A DNA stretch of 64,000 nucleotides from Morinoia aosen (lineage: Eukaryota; Arthropoda; Malacostraca; Amphipoda; Talitridae), in assembly GCA_030386875.1 (NCBI GenBank), contig CM059575.1, positions 17,632,293 through 17,696,292 on the forward strand, read 5' to 3'. The position numbers were made by a program, and so were the translations under genes. Positions 23,701 through 36,535 of the stretch are shown here, one piece after another. The notes under the pieces were generated by a model that saw nothing but the letters and a program-made list of their open reading frames with translations, had not been told where the DNA came from and did no database searches. Each line of letters opens with the position of its first letter. Position 1 is the stretch's first letter.

Positions 23701-26700
23701 TAAATAGTTAGACACAGTAATCCGTGAGTAGCCAATAGTGAGAGATGGTATTTAAGGTTTGAAACTTGGACTATCATTTCCAATAAAGTATGCATTATGA
23801 ATTGTGAAATGATGAAAAATATTTATTCATGAAGTGAGACGAACATTACTTATTGTGAAATAATTGGCTTGCTTAGCTGTAGGTTTTTTCAAATCAATGT
23901 GTGTAATGCACAGCTTATACGTGTAGGTTTGATTGTAAAATTGAGCTGTTATGCTAGCATTTCATTTTGCTTCTAAGGATTGAATGTTTATCTCAAAACT
24001 ACTATTGATGATTCATGGTAAATTTCCTTACTATGCACTAATACACTAGAAGTGAGCAAGTTCTGCTACATATCAGGGGTAATAAATTAGTCATTTCTAA
24101 GAGTTACTCAAACACGGTAAAAATTTGTGCACAGATCCGGCAAGCAGTCCAGACCAGCGCTTGTCTACGAATAACCTGTTCCTCAAAATTTGCAGTGGCA
24201 TCTTTACTTTGCCTGCCACGCAGAGCAGCAGAGTACCGCACGGCAAGGTTAAGCAGTATACAATAATCCAGTCTAGATTAAGTGAGGAGGGCCTAAAGTG
24301 TGCTGGTTGAGAGCGTACGCTCCCAGCACCCAACCATGGTCTCTTCTCTACCACAACACAGCACGAACAAGCAATGTGCGTGCGTCAGCAGCATTACATT
24401 TTTCCTATAACTTAGCCATACTGGGGCATGAAAACTGGCCCAAAGCCATGGCGTCTACAATTCTAGTATGCTGATGCCAAATTGATGAAATGAATTACGA
24501 AACCGACAACCTAACATTCACCGCATATCATAAATCGATAAGACGCCGCAGAATAATAAGGTTACTGGAAGTTTAATGTAAGGCTAACATTCTCGTGTAA
24601 TTCATATCGTTAATTGTAATCAATAACTATTAACGAAAATTTTAGGTAAAATTTCTGTGCGTCTGACCTCCATGTTCGTAAAATTATTCTTCAAAAATAG
24701 TATTAGATTCAATATTCTAGATTGGTGATTTATTGATGCACTATTTCTACTCGTTTATGGATATATGAGGAGCAAAACTTTTCTCTGATCATTTTTTCAA
24801 AAGTTTATCAGTTTGACTCGACAGCTCCAATCTTAAATGAGTTTTCCCTCTACTCAAATAGATTACTTTTGAACTACAGCTGCAGTCTGTCCTGAGTACG
24901 GAAAGCTGTAAGTTAAACACCTTTCACTGGCTTGAACAATAAAAGACCTCACAATTAACTGCGAAACAATTCTAATACTCAACGTGTCGCTGTATTGCCG
25001 GAATCTTATATAGAGTTCATATCCAGGAAATGTGCCATAAAAGTTTTTACTTTTATTGACGCCGGATCACATTAAGGCGGCATATAATTACCGAGTCCAG
25101 GTTAAATGAGATGGAAGACTTAAAGTGTGCTGGTTCCGACGATTTCGAGGAAATTAACTTTAGCTGCAGTTTTTGCATTCTTTCACACAGAGAGACGTCT
25201 TGCGAAAGCCTCTGTACTACGGAGTCCGCTGATTTTCGTTAGAAATACGCAAAGGGACTTGGGTTCAGTTTTATTTCATAATTATATAGGCAAAGGCAAT
25301 AAGTACGGAAATATTTCGTTAATGAGGCAACTCACGTCATTCTGTAGTTTTTGCGATAAAGTTATGTCATGAATAAAAGTAATTAACATTAGTCACCTTG
25401 ACGTCATTTCCTTGTTCGTAAATTTGCTGTGCATCGCAAGATTTGCAATTGTTCGATTTCTTTATTTTATCGAGTGCGAGTCTTTAAATTTGATTATTGT
25501 TTCAGAAACAAAAAAAAAGTCAATTTTAGGAAAGTTCCTCCAACGGACAGTTATAAAACCTCACTTTTCTGCACGCAGTCATATTCGGTCTGCGTTCGCA
25601 TGACAAATAACATTTCAGTAGACTGCATCCACTAAATTCAATCTTTATTAAAATTATCGTAGAGAACGTCATGTGTATCAGCCTATGCTAACTACTTTGC
25701 TAAACATTCTTAAGATATTACTTTTTCGTAACATCATTGCGCTGAATCTTACAATGAACCGTCGTATTCCAGGAAAACATTGAGCTAATCATTTCTACTT
25801 TTTTCATTGGAAATAGAAAATCCTTCAACATATCTCTTCGTCCGATTCGGAGACCAAATTTAATTTATTGTAATATAAATGTCTTGCCTTGAATTCTGTT
25901 CATTCACATTACGTTTTTGACAACTATTCTTACATTTTCACACCATCTTCAACAGCCCTCGGAAGGTAAACTATACTTCCCACATAATGACACATTCAGT
26001 TCCGTCGTTCCCTGTAAGTAGCTAATAATTGTCGTCGCTCACTCTTTAGCTAATGTTTGTTCTTCGCCTACGATTGCGTTCTCATTAAAGTGAAAGTAAT
26101 GAATGGTATAATTCACCAAAATAAGAATTATCCGCTTGAGGATCATTTCCATTAAAAAAAGTAGAATTGGTAAATTTCTTGCTGCAGTTTCTAATCATTG
26201 GTTTTCAACAATGCTGACTGTCGACTGCTTTTTTCACAAATGAGATCTGGACGAACTTTGTGTGGTGATTAAAATGATTTACATATGAACTCTGAATTAT
26301 TGAACTTATCTTCATCTAGCATTGCTTTATGATTGACGCTCATCCTTCGCAAAGATATTTGGTATACGTTATTGAAGCATTAGGAGGAGGAAAAAGAAAT
26401 TAAAATTTCCTGATTTATTTAATAGGCTCATCGTAAGAAGCAATGGCCTTGTCTATTTTGATGATTTTTCAGAGACTTCTGCGAGCAGACAAAAATAATT
26501 CTGTCACGTACTTGAAGTCGGGCCACTTCATCAATTGTTTTAGAACTTATTGGCGGAAAAAACAAATATTTTCTTAACTTTACTCGTTAACAAAATCTTC
26601 CAGCCCAAACTGAAATCTTTTAAATTAGTCAGTTCATTGGACATCCAATTTGGTGTATTGAAGTTTCTAAGAATACGATGAAAGTTTGACTCACTTCAAC

Positions 26701-28654
26701 GAGGTGATGCGACCAAACAATTTGCGTCAGTGTTTCGTAATTGATTTTAGAATAAAGGAAATTGTAGCTGAACTTAAGAAGGATAAGAAGAAGAAGCAAG
26801 GAAGCGGAAGGACATGTTTATTGGAATTTTAAAGCAGTTAACAAGAAATGGGAGGTCTTAAGAAGCTACAGGCAACAGGGAAGAAAGTTTAGACTAAATA
26901 GGTATGCTAAAAGAAGGAGTGCGTCACAGAAAAAATACGGACAACACAAAAAAAGTGCGGTGAGCACAAGACAAATGATCGCATGCAGGTCTTCCGACGC
27001 CTTAGTCACTTCAACAACACAACTGCCAGTAACGTGGGATGCCCACAATTTTGAGAATAACTTATTGAATTTTTGAAAATGCGGTTTTAGTGAGATGCTA
27101 ATGCATAGTTAGAAGTTGCGTGAATTCAAATTTCTAGATATGTTAGAGTGAAAAGAAAATTTATCGCCTGACGACGGAAACGTGAGTGAAAGCTGAAATC
27201 CGTAACCTCAGTAACAATGATATACAGTGAGTCAAGATTTGATTGATGTTATCTCATCGGAACTGCCAAGAGAGGTCACTCGACCATGTAGCTAGAGTTG
27301 TGTCAAGTGAACAAGGCAGCAGCAGAAATGTTGGCCAGAACTCTATGGCTACAGAAACAGTTGGTCTTACACTTGGTAGTTTTATATTAAGACGTCAGTT
27401 CAAATTTCCGAATCAAATGTAAATTTTGAAGATTACAGACACTACCCTCGTTACAGCAGAGTTTCTCAGAACCAAAAATTTCTGCACGATAATTAAACAG
27501 GAGAAAATATAAATTGGGTAGGGAAACCTAGATTAAGATAAAATGATTATATATAAATCGTAGACATAATGTAATATAATGTTATAGTATAGCACATATA
27601 TAATCATAATCAAAATTTTAAATAAATAAATTTTCAAGATTTGACGCTTCTAGTTTGAAGAAGAGCGATTCAATTTTACTAGGCTTTATGTTATGAGGCA
27701 AGAGAGGGAGGGCATGCATTCAAGCCAGTGTACGAGTATTAGACGCGACATGGCGGCTTTGCTGTCGCGAATGCGAGTGTCTCAGGTTGACTTGTAATTG
27801 CATCGAAACGTCCATGTGATTTTCAGTGGTTGGGTGCTGAAGAATTGGGTCACAAAGTTATTCAGACATTATTAATTATTTTCGCTATCATTTCGTTAAG
27901 TTATAGCACACAGCCTAACTTTAAGTGATGCAAGAATAAATGTTTCAAATCCCCGACTGTGGAGAAAACACATTTGGTTCCCTGGTTCGGTCACTTTCTG
28001 ATAATTATTGCGTATGCATATTTATTCACTTCAGTAAAGCTTAAATGGCGTGAAAATTTATTTTTGACCAAAGCCTTTGAAAGTAAGAGTAAAATATTCG
28101 TCACACACAAAGTTCAGCTACCAGAAAAGCTCATGTTTTAAGAATTTCAACTCTTTATTCTGAGGAAGTAAAATGTAGATTCAACAGTCACAGTAAATCT
28201 ATGATGAGATCATTTTGAAGAAACAAAGACTTAGTTTTAACAGAACGAACAGTTCCCTATTAATAAATGTTTTGTGATCAGAAAATTATTCTACTTTTGC
28301 ATAATGAAATTTTTAAATTTCTCTCTAAGAGATACTGAAATTAAGTCTCTATGTGTTGGAGAAGTTCAACGACTTAAAAGTTCGGTAGTTAAGGTGTCCT
28401 AATACTAGAATGAGAATTTATTGTTGGAATTAACAGATCATTTTATTTTATTTTGACATCAAGTTATCTTCGATTAAAGGTTTTGTTTTACCAGAGAAGC
28501 ACAAGCTAGTTTCCTACTCGTATCTTGCCCCAAAGAAAACAGTTAAGTTCCAGAACCACTTAGCCAGTTCAATTTAACATGACTTCAATGTACAGGCCCT
28601 GATATAGTTTCTATAATTCGTTTTCCTGGCTGTAAAAAGCTGAATATCACAAAC

Positions 28655-28760
28655 ACAGCGAGACTGGATGCCGCGATGTGCGCTAGTGACCAGACTTGTT
28701 GCGAGAGACAAGGTTCGAGTGCCTAGGTCGACGGGGTTCGTGCGGTTGTGTGCAAGGTAG
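28655..28760 (+). repeat. Possible tRNA-derived SINE head
   Basis: GTGCGCTAGTGACCAGACTT resembles an A-box arm, and AAGGTTCGAGTGCCTAGG contains a close match to the B box (GGTTCGANTCC), at roughly tRNA spacing. A GT-rich tract follows. I could not fold it into an intact tRNA, so a SINE fragment is the more likely reading. Confidence 0.35.
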
Positions 28761-29991
28761 TGTGTGGGGTGAGACATCTGCACTATCGGTTGCTCAGGGA
28801 CTCAGTAACAGAAATAAAGTAAATCAACAGCATCAAATTTGCATACCCATAAAATACAGCAGTGTTTCGTAAAACAATCAAATGTTACTGGTGAGAAACA
28901 ATAATACCACGGATTGACACACAAACATCACTAAGACACTAATGGTACAAGTGAGGAATTTTGAAATAGGGACAATTTAAAGCATGCTTAGGGTGACGGC
29001 GTTATAGGTCCTCAGTGTCAGAACATTTAGACCAACTAATTACTAGTGTAAGGTGAAACAAAACATCAAGGAAACGTGTCACAAAGTTCCGCTCACAGGT
29101 GCATAAAGCAATTGATTAAGAAATACTACTACAATATATAGTAACACCGATACAGCCAAACATCAATTACAAAGAACAAACTTCAACTCACAGTACAGCA
29201 CAGTAAGAACAGACACGGTATCAAGGCCATATCAGTAGCAATAACGTCTAATTTAAAACTCAAAATGTTTCCCATTTCATTGCTCTGTATGACACAAAGT
29301 TTTCAATAATTCAGAGTAGATAAGTTAGTTATGAAAAGCAAAGAACGTTCACACAAAATATTAGACTAGAGCATTGACGATGCGTAGCGATTTATCGCAA
29401 ACGAGAACTGACGATGCGTTCTGATGCTTCATTAGAAGAATCAAGTAAGCCGTTTAATTCTTTAAAATGAAGCTCATACAGACAGGTGGAACAAATTTCA
29501 ACTGCGACCGAAAATTACATTGGTTAGAACTAATTCACGATCCTTTAACTTTAAAACAAGTTAACATAATTTTTCTTTGTAGGAGTAAATGAGTTAGCAG
29601 CGACTGAAATTGACACAAGGTGAGAACGATGTGCTCCTCGACAAGTAAATACAAAACCTCTTACACAAGCTTCTGTCGAGTTACTCTCAGCGGATCATGC
29701 GATAGAAGTTCTCGAAAATATGGTAGAACGAAGCTAAAAATATGTGTTGAAGAGAAGTATGAATGACAGCAAGCAAGCAAACGCTTCAAATTTATTTGTT
29801 TTCATTTCGTGACTGCACAAATAAAGAAAATAAACAGAATTAAAGGCAATGGAATTAAAATTGAAGTAGCCATAATGGTTCATTTTCGTACTTCAAAGAC
29901 TCGGCCAAACATCTGGTGATGCAAAGTGAAGGCCGCAGCATCGCAAAATTTTACACAAGTAAACACCCTTAACGGCCTCCAACGACTTAAT

Positions 29992-30325
29992 GGCCACCAC
30001 CGCCTGCACCGCTGTAGCCACTCAGTGGCCACCACCGCCTGCACCGCTGCAGCCACTCAGTGACCACCACCGCCTGCACCGCTGCAGCCACTCAGTGGCC
30101 ACCACCGCCTGCACCGCTGCAGCCACTCAGTGGCCACCACCGCCTGCACCGTTGCAGCCACTCAGTGGCCACCACCGCCTGCACCGTTGCAGCCACTCAG
30201 TGGCCACCACCGCCTGCACCGCTGCAGCCACTCAGTGGCCACCATCGCCTGCACCGCTGCAGCCACTCAGTGGCCACCACCGCCTGCACCGCTGCAGCCA
30301 CTCAGTGGCCACCACCGCCTGCACC
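29992..30325. repeat. 35-bp minisatellite, about 9.5 copies
   Basis: The unit begins GGCCACCACCGCCTGCACCG and ends CTGCAGCCACTCAGT. Starts run from 29992 to 30307, exactly nine 35-bp steps, with only point changes. Each junction carries GCCACTCAGTGGC, a short inverted repeat. Since 35 is not a multiple of three and no frame has a stop, all three plus frames stay open as Ala/Thr/Pro/His/Leu repeats. I do not regard these as a gene. Confidence 0.95.
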
Positions 30326-31356
30326 CCAATAATTTGAAGCCAGGCTTCTTCAACGTGCTTCAGCTAAGAATATTCAAACTACAAAACTTAAACAGATGGT
30401 GAGATATCTTCCAGTAATCTCAACAGCTCAACATCCAAATCTCAAGTAATAACAAATCGAAAAGCTTAGGAAAAGTGGTAAATGCACAATAAATCTGCGT
30501 CCAAAATGTTAAGCAAGACCGCGTAGTTCAAATAAAGTGAGTCAAGTGAATCCCTGATAATACAAAATTATCCAATGTTTCTTGTGACGGTACCAGAAAA
30601 AGCTACCTCATACTAATCCGTATTGAATAATTAAGTCCACGTCTTACTTATTTATACACTGTGGGCACAGCACAGAGAGCGACCTTCAGGAGACGGAGGC
30701 TTACACAGCACAAACACAAGAGGCACACAGCGGGAAAGGTTAACGCTCACCAAATCGGTGATAGCTTACGAACAAATGCTGCGTACAAAATCACTCCTAA
30801 TTCCAGATAAAATAAAAAAGTTTCTTCAACCAACTAATCAACTTGAGATCTGAACCATTATATACACTGCATATTCTATCGAAAACGTTTAAATATACAC
30901 GTACATACAGAGAGGTTCCACTAGAGCTAATAAGTTCATTCAAACCGTAATTTCTAAATATGACGAAAAGTAAGATACCAAAACTTAACCTCAGCCCTTA
31001 TTTTGAGTAATACTTTAATGTTCTGCTGTGACCCACCACTGAGGCGGAACTCATGAGTTATAATATAAGATGACCACTGACGAAGGTTCTCTCCATCCTA
31101 CCTTTACCTGAACTAGCCCAACTTCAAAAGAGTGTCAACATTGACTTGAGGCACGCACAATGTCAGAGCCTCTTGTCCAGATTCGTCGTTACGCTACAGG
31201 CGGTGACGTCGGTGCATGAATGCCATGAGAATAACATTATAAAGGTCTACACGTATTGTTACCCCACAATGTAGGCCCAAGAAAAATTCTCACGCAAAAA
31301 ATGGGAAACTTCAAGTAGAAAAAAATTCTTCGTTTATAAACGTGTTATCCTGCTTC

Positions 31357-31655
31357 AAGCAAACAAACAAACAAACAACGGCATCTACGGATGCTTTATT
31401 TCCAATTTTAAGCCTGATACATATCACCTTGTACATTGGATTTTCAAATGCCTTATAACTAACGCCAGGACGCCATGACGCTTTCCCCTGGTCAAGACCG
31501 GTACCCATTTCAGACACCTGGGTAGAGTGGGGTATTGTGCTTTGAATTTTTCCCCTATACCCAACAGAGAAAATCGCCATCCAGCGCCGGGACTCGAACC
31601 CGCGTTTCCCGCACGGTGGGCAGGGCTTATAGACACACGGCTATGGCGAGCACTT
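31357..31655 (-). mobile_element. tRNA-derived SINE, about 300 bp
   Basis: On the minus strand the head reads CTCGCCATAGCCGTGTGTCT (A-box region), then GTGCGGGAAACGCGGGTTCG and AGTCCCGGCGCTGG, a clear B box in tRNA-like context. A non-tRNA body follows, and the copy ends with a (GTTT) tail of four units near 31360-31379. Structure and length are those of a SINE transcribed by RNA polymerase III. I found no clear target duplication. It lies in the 13.5 kb Syd-1 intron in the same orientation as the gene. Confidence 0.8.
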
Positions 31656-34600
31656 CATGGGAAATGCCGTTCCTCAGTTGGCACAGCAAGTTACAACAGG
31701 TAGAAGAACACAAAATTAGTTTTCTACAGAAACAGAATAGCAAAGACAGAACTTAAATCAAGACTAATTACATTACTAAAATAATCCGTAGAGTGACATA
31801 TGCAGGAGCAAAACATTGTGGAAACTGTTAGCGACGAGGTCTGATTGAAAACTAAAGCGAAACTTTATTTCTAAGCCAATTTGCTGTGAACCGTAAAATG
31901 GCGAATAAAATACTATTCATGAATTGATAAATCATAACTGTTTTCGAAGCGGTACCAGAAACCACGTTGTGCAGGGCAAACAAGTAAAATTTACACCGAG
32001 AGGTTTTGATCAGCCAGCATGGTAGAATAAACGAGAATTGGATCTCATCACTAGGTAATGGTGACTAAATATTTTTAACACTAGAAGGCATATAAATATG
32101 AAGAACATTAGAAGGCATACTCACAGCAAGTAATTTGCCATCGTCAGATTCACCACACAAGGCTTGAGGACTCAAGCACCTGCATTCACAGGAGCAGGAC
32201 AGCTATGCCGCGCTAGTTGCTAACATTACACGTAACAACACTATAAAATTTGTTACCTTGAACCACTGACATGTGAACTTTTGTGTAGTCTTACAAAGCT
32301 GCTTTAATAACCTGAGCTGTCAACGAAATACAGCAAAAAGGAAAACAATCGGAAACACGGCTGTTTAAAGCAATTGAATCCTATGTCAAGTAAGTAAGTA
32401 GGTAAAGAAGTTGTTCGATCGCAAGTAAAAAGAAAGGCATGTTATAGTAAGAGCTTCAAGTCTACAGTTCACTGAAAGCAATAAGCAGGAAACGAAAGAC
32501 TTGCATGTACGGCACATTTGCAAGCAGGCTTATACACATAAATATTGAATAAAAATTAAATGCGACTTGGTTTCATTCAGAGTATAAAAAGAGCATTGAC
32601 CTTCAAGCAGCTCTCTGTTAATGCCGACCTGCACGTTACCCACTCAGCACACCTCCGCTCATCCTCTCTTCCTCTGCACGCCATTGTCTTTTCTTCACTG
32701 AATCCTTTTTTGCACAATTTCTTTCTATTTCCATGCACAATGCACGACAATCTCTCCATAAGCTTCCTGTTCCTGCTTTGAGTCAGGGACACCTCTCTTT
32801 ACTTCCATTGCCTCTTATCGGCACGATTCGACGCAATTCCTTCAAAACTCTTCAGTACAGCTGCATTCATTACCTAAATAATTTGCTTTGAGTTGCCTTG
32901 CTCCATCCTCAACATCATAGCCAGCTTACTGCACAGCCTCTATAAGCTCGTCATGAACTAGAGGACAAATTGTGAACGTAAATTGTATAAACTTATCCTT
33001 GTACTAATTACCAGTGTAAAAAAATTGTTACGTTAGATTATCCGTTAGTTTAAGCCATACCATCCACATCGAAGGTGTTTCCAAGAGAATAAGGAGGAAA
33101 GCCTCAGTAAGTACGCCCGGAATTATTAAATCAGGGAATTTATGCACAGAGTGTTTCCTCACACCCTTCGTATAAAAACGGTAATAAAAAAGAAGTTTGT
33201 GAAACTAGATAAAAATTGGAGAAGAAAGTACTAATGGGTTGAATAAAATGAATAATAGTGTAGTGAAAAATGATGGTCCATAACAAAAAAATTATACCAT
33301 CGAAAGGAAGGCCTTCTTAACCTCCAGCTCTGGCCCTCACATCTTCCTTCTGGGAGAGCTATTTTTCATAGGTACAATAGTTGTATCCCCTGAAGAGGCG
33401 TAAGAATGAAACTATACGCAAAGACAACTATGCTCAGCTAGCTTTTCTACTACCAACTCATGAAAAGCGAAATTTTTCCGCATATAACCCAAGATCGCAC
33501 ACTGAGGGATGACAGCATCGGTACCCCGTCACCTACCAACCAATCGAAGCGGTGGGTACGAAGAAATACCACATGGATGGAATTTCTACAACGAATTTTA
33601 ACTCCTAGAAAATTAAGTCGTAATATCACAAGAAGAACAAAAATAAATTTCAAAATTAGTAAACTAAGAACTACATGATGGAAAAGTACAAAAAAATACG
33701 GCTATGCGCTTAAAGAAGGCACTAAGTTTTCAGAGTACAAGGGCATGCATGGACGTAAGTAGAAGACTAGGGTAAATTGACTTCTAACAACATCTACATA
33801 CTTTTTAATATCCTTTACAACTTATTTCTTCCACTCTTTACGTTTGCTTTGATGTTTAGATCAGATATTTTGATACAAAACATTATACGCACAGTAGTTT
33901 TTGGCTTTTTAAATGTATCATTTCCAAAAAATGAACATAAAATAATCACAGAAGGTACCGAAATCTAACTCCAATATACTAACAATACTATTGCAATCCA
34001 ATTTTAAGCATTAACTTCCAATTAGTGGGCGTTGTTAACGTGACGCAAAATGTGATGAACTCTTAGGTCTCACCCCCATCCTGCCAGAGCAGCCGGTAAT
34101 TGAATACGATTATATTTTTGTCCTGTTTGCGCCACATTTCACGTCTCATTCATCTTGACATGAAATTCTTGGGTATAAACTCTTAATTTAGAATCATTGT
34201 GAGTAGTTTACTTTAATATGCTAAGGACGAAATTAATTCATAATTAAATTTCTGTATCGCAGCAGCGAAAACTATGCAGCGAAACCCCATAATTCAAATT
34301 GTGCAACACCAAGGAGTCAGGACTGGTACGTAGAATGGAGCTATAACTGTTCTCACAGCACTCTCAGCACACGCATTGTTCCCGGGTTCCAGTGTCCAGC
34401 TCCTGCGTCACACCTGCTGGTGGCGTGAGGAAGCTATTTCTGCTAAGGCTTTTTAAGATGTTTCAAGAATTGAAACTCCTTCCTCAATCCTCCACAAGTA
34501 TTCTGCAAGAGCTATGCTGAGTGATGAAGGGAAAATCGAAGTCTCCTCCAAGCCACCAGAGGTTAGTATGAAGCACATAGTCCGTTTCACGCTGGGTTGT

Positions 34601-34804
34601 AGAAGTACGAGACAGTGCGAGTATATTTTATTTAGAGTCACAGTTTTAGTCAAAATTTTGTAAGAGTGGAAGTTTAATCTTGTATACTGTAACTCATGAA
34701 GTTGCACTCTGTAACTTTCTCCAAAACCCAATGCATTTAAATGTCTTGGAATGCATTTTCACTATTTCATCAGGCTCTATCACACGATAAATGAGTGAAT
34801 AAAA

Positions 34805-34810
34805 TTTATT
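34805..34810 (-). promoter_or_regulatory. Poly(A) signal AATAAA after the candidate short isoform
   Basis: The minus strand reads AATAAA here, about 160 nt after the stop at 34971 and inside an A/T-rich stretch followed by a CGTGTGAT segment. Distance and context suit cleavage of an intronically polyadenylated transcript, but AATAAA is common by chance in such AT-rich DNA. Confidence 0.4.
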
Positions 34811-34970
34811 TAAAAATTGTTTTCAGTGATAACAAGCTTCAGGAAATAAATGTTTGAATGAAGGGATTTGAGAAATTTTGCTCAGCTGTGAAATCTTATT
34901 ATTCATTGAATAACATTGGAAACAATGAATGGCAACACTGAAAATTAACGCTTTAACTTAACGTGGCATT

Positions 34971-35341
34971 TTACACGGGCTTAGAAGAAGGGCAAGTAAC
35001 AGCACTAGGAGAGGGCTTTTCCGTTTGGTTTTCATGAGTGAGAGTTGCTTGCTGTACTTGGGGAGGTTCGGCTTCACTGTTCGAGGCAGCAGCGAATGTA
35101 ACTCGACGAGTATGGAAATTCCTAGGAAGAGTCTGGGAAGACAGAGAGTAAAGGTAGGCCGATGATCCGTCGGAAGAAGAGGTGGGGTGGAAGGCGTGAG
35201 GAGAGGCGGAGCTGCCTCGCGCATTGTGTGAAAATTCGTTCGGTGAAACAGAAGGAGAGGTCCGGGGGGACGTCTTGCCCAGACTCTCACTTTGACAAAC
35301 AATCGATGTATTCTTTACAGCAATGTCTCGGACGCCCTTAC
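34971..35341 (-). CDS. RhoGAP100F: RhoGAP100F/Syd-1, candidate alternative terminal extension
   Basis: If the donor at 35341 is not used, the Gln-rich exon's frame stays open for 123 further codons to a TAA at 34973-34971. The extension reads like real protein: KTSPRTSPSVSPNEFSHNAR has SP phosphosite spacing and FHTRRVTFAAASNSEAEPP follows. An AATAAA lies about 160 nt past the stop. This suggests a composite exon: spliced, it joins the linker, C2 and RhoGAP exons; unspliced and polyadenylated, it gives a protein of about 1286 residues from the first placed exon, with PDZ and coiled coil but no C2 or RhoGAP. The alternative is a chance open frame in compositionally biased DNA, or an unseen later donor. 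A weaker donor, CAAA followed by GTGAGA near 35290, also has phase 1. Confidence 0.5.
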
Positions 35342-36535
35342 CCTGATGAAGAGGAAAGGACGTACGATAATCAATGGGCGAATCTCGCGGAGAATGTACC
35401 ACTACTTGAGGCAGAGGTGCGGTCTGTGGAGGAAACGAGGAATACATACTCGAATCACCTACTGGAAAGCGCCCAGCAAATGGATTTGTCACTTGAAGTG
35501 TATTTCCTCCCAAAAGCACAGCCGAACGAGTCGTATCTGTCGTCAGCAACTGCGCGTAAGAGTCAAACTTGGCGTAAGGGGCGCTGAATTCTTGGGTGGC
35601 ATGGATAGAGAACGAAGACTGAGCGTTCAGTTCGGTGTTATACTGCGTGAGTTCGGAAGGTAAGAGATCACTCACGGCTCCCGTTTGTTCACTCCATTTA
35701 ACGTAAGCGTCTGATTTAGCTCTTCTGTGCTTGAGGAGAGACTGTGGGAGTGTGTGCTGCTGCAGCACCAGTGGCACCTCTTCGTCCCGAGGGTGGAAGC
35801 CGGGCTCAGCTCCCCCGGAACTGAGGCACGCCAACTCTCGCGAGTGCTGAGATGGTTCAGTCACCCAGGAGTTGGAGGGTCCCAAATCCGATGGCTTGAA
35901 CTCTTGACCCTCAGCTGCCCCTCTTTCCAGCGCCTTAGGTGCGCGGGTCTGCAGGCCGTCATGTGGAGCTTCGTCTTCTGTTGCGCTGCTCGTGTTCACG
36001 TCGCTGCTGTCGCTGCTGTTGCGCGGCCGTACTTGAATGCTTCTTTTGAGCGACCCTCTAAGAGGCTTATCTCTGTTCCCAGTCCGTTTATCCTGCAGCT
36101 GCTTCTGCTGCCGCTGTTGTTGTTGTTGCTGCTGCTGCTGTTGTTGTTGTATATGTTGGTCCAACTGTTGGGTCAAGAAATCGCTAGATAAGTCTGGAAA
36201 AGACCCCGTTGCAAGGATTCCTATTCCAGATGTTTCTTCTTTTGAATGATGCCCAAGACTTTTCTGCTGATAAAAGATATGTTGATCCAATTGTTGTGCT
36301 AGTAAATCAGAAGGTGGTTGTTGTTCCTGTTGCTGCTGCTCCTGCAGCAGTTGCATGTGTTTCTCGAGAAGGATTTGCTGTCTGCTTTGCTTGAGCTTCT
36401 GCTTCAAGAATCGTTTCTGCTGAAGATGGTACTCCAGTTCGCACTGACGGGATGCAGGCACGACGAGCTCGCCAATATCCTTGGCAATTTCGCCAGCTTC
36501 GACGTCAACACTGTAGACACTCTTGGCTTTCTTGC
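35342..36535 (-). CDS. RhoGAP100F: RhoGAP100F/Syd-1, Gln-rich coiled-coil exon
   Basis: This exon is 1194 nt (398 codons), phase 1 in and out. The acceptor is tatttag before GC AAG, completing a Gly codon with the PDZ exon. The donor is CAGG followed by GTAAGG. It opens with KKAKSVYSVDVEAGEIAKDI and GELVVPASRQCELEYHLQQK, then a Lys/Gln/Leu helical region likely to form a coiled coil, a related motif pair (LLAQQLDQHI and FLTQQLDQHI) and a run of 12 Gln. A Ser-rich region with SSDSSDVNTSSATEDEAP follows. The donor gives the phase needed by the next exon (21820). The same frame also continues open past the donor, treated separately as an alternative 3' end. Confidence 0.86.
36119..36163 (-). repeat. 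CAG/CAA repeat encoding polyQ in the coiled-coil exon
   Basis: The plus strand shows TTG and CTG triplets in a run, read on the minus strand as 12 glutamines between QLDQHI and RQQKQL. Mixed CAG and CAA codons should slow slippage. Confidence 0.9.

Larger units (their letters stand above)
21821..35341 (-). other. Longest intron (13.5 kb) of the Syd-1 gene
   Basis: Apart from the SINE, the 35-bp minisatellite, the two tRNA-like fragments and the alternative 3' extension, I saw only AT-rich sequence with short chance open frames. Two diverged copies of a ~50-bp segment occur near 24262-24308 and 25087-25137, both ending AAAGTGTGCTGGTT. Confidence 0.6.

Noticed and set aside
29990-30402. Three overlapping plus-strand frames rich in Ala/Thr/Pro/His
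   Set aside because: They are the three readings of a stop-free 35-bp minisatellite.
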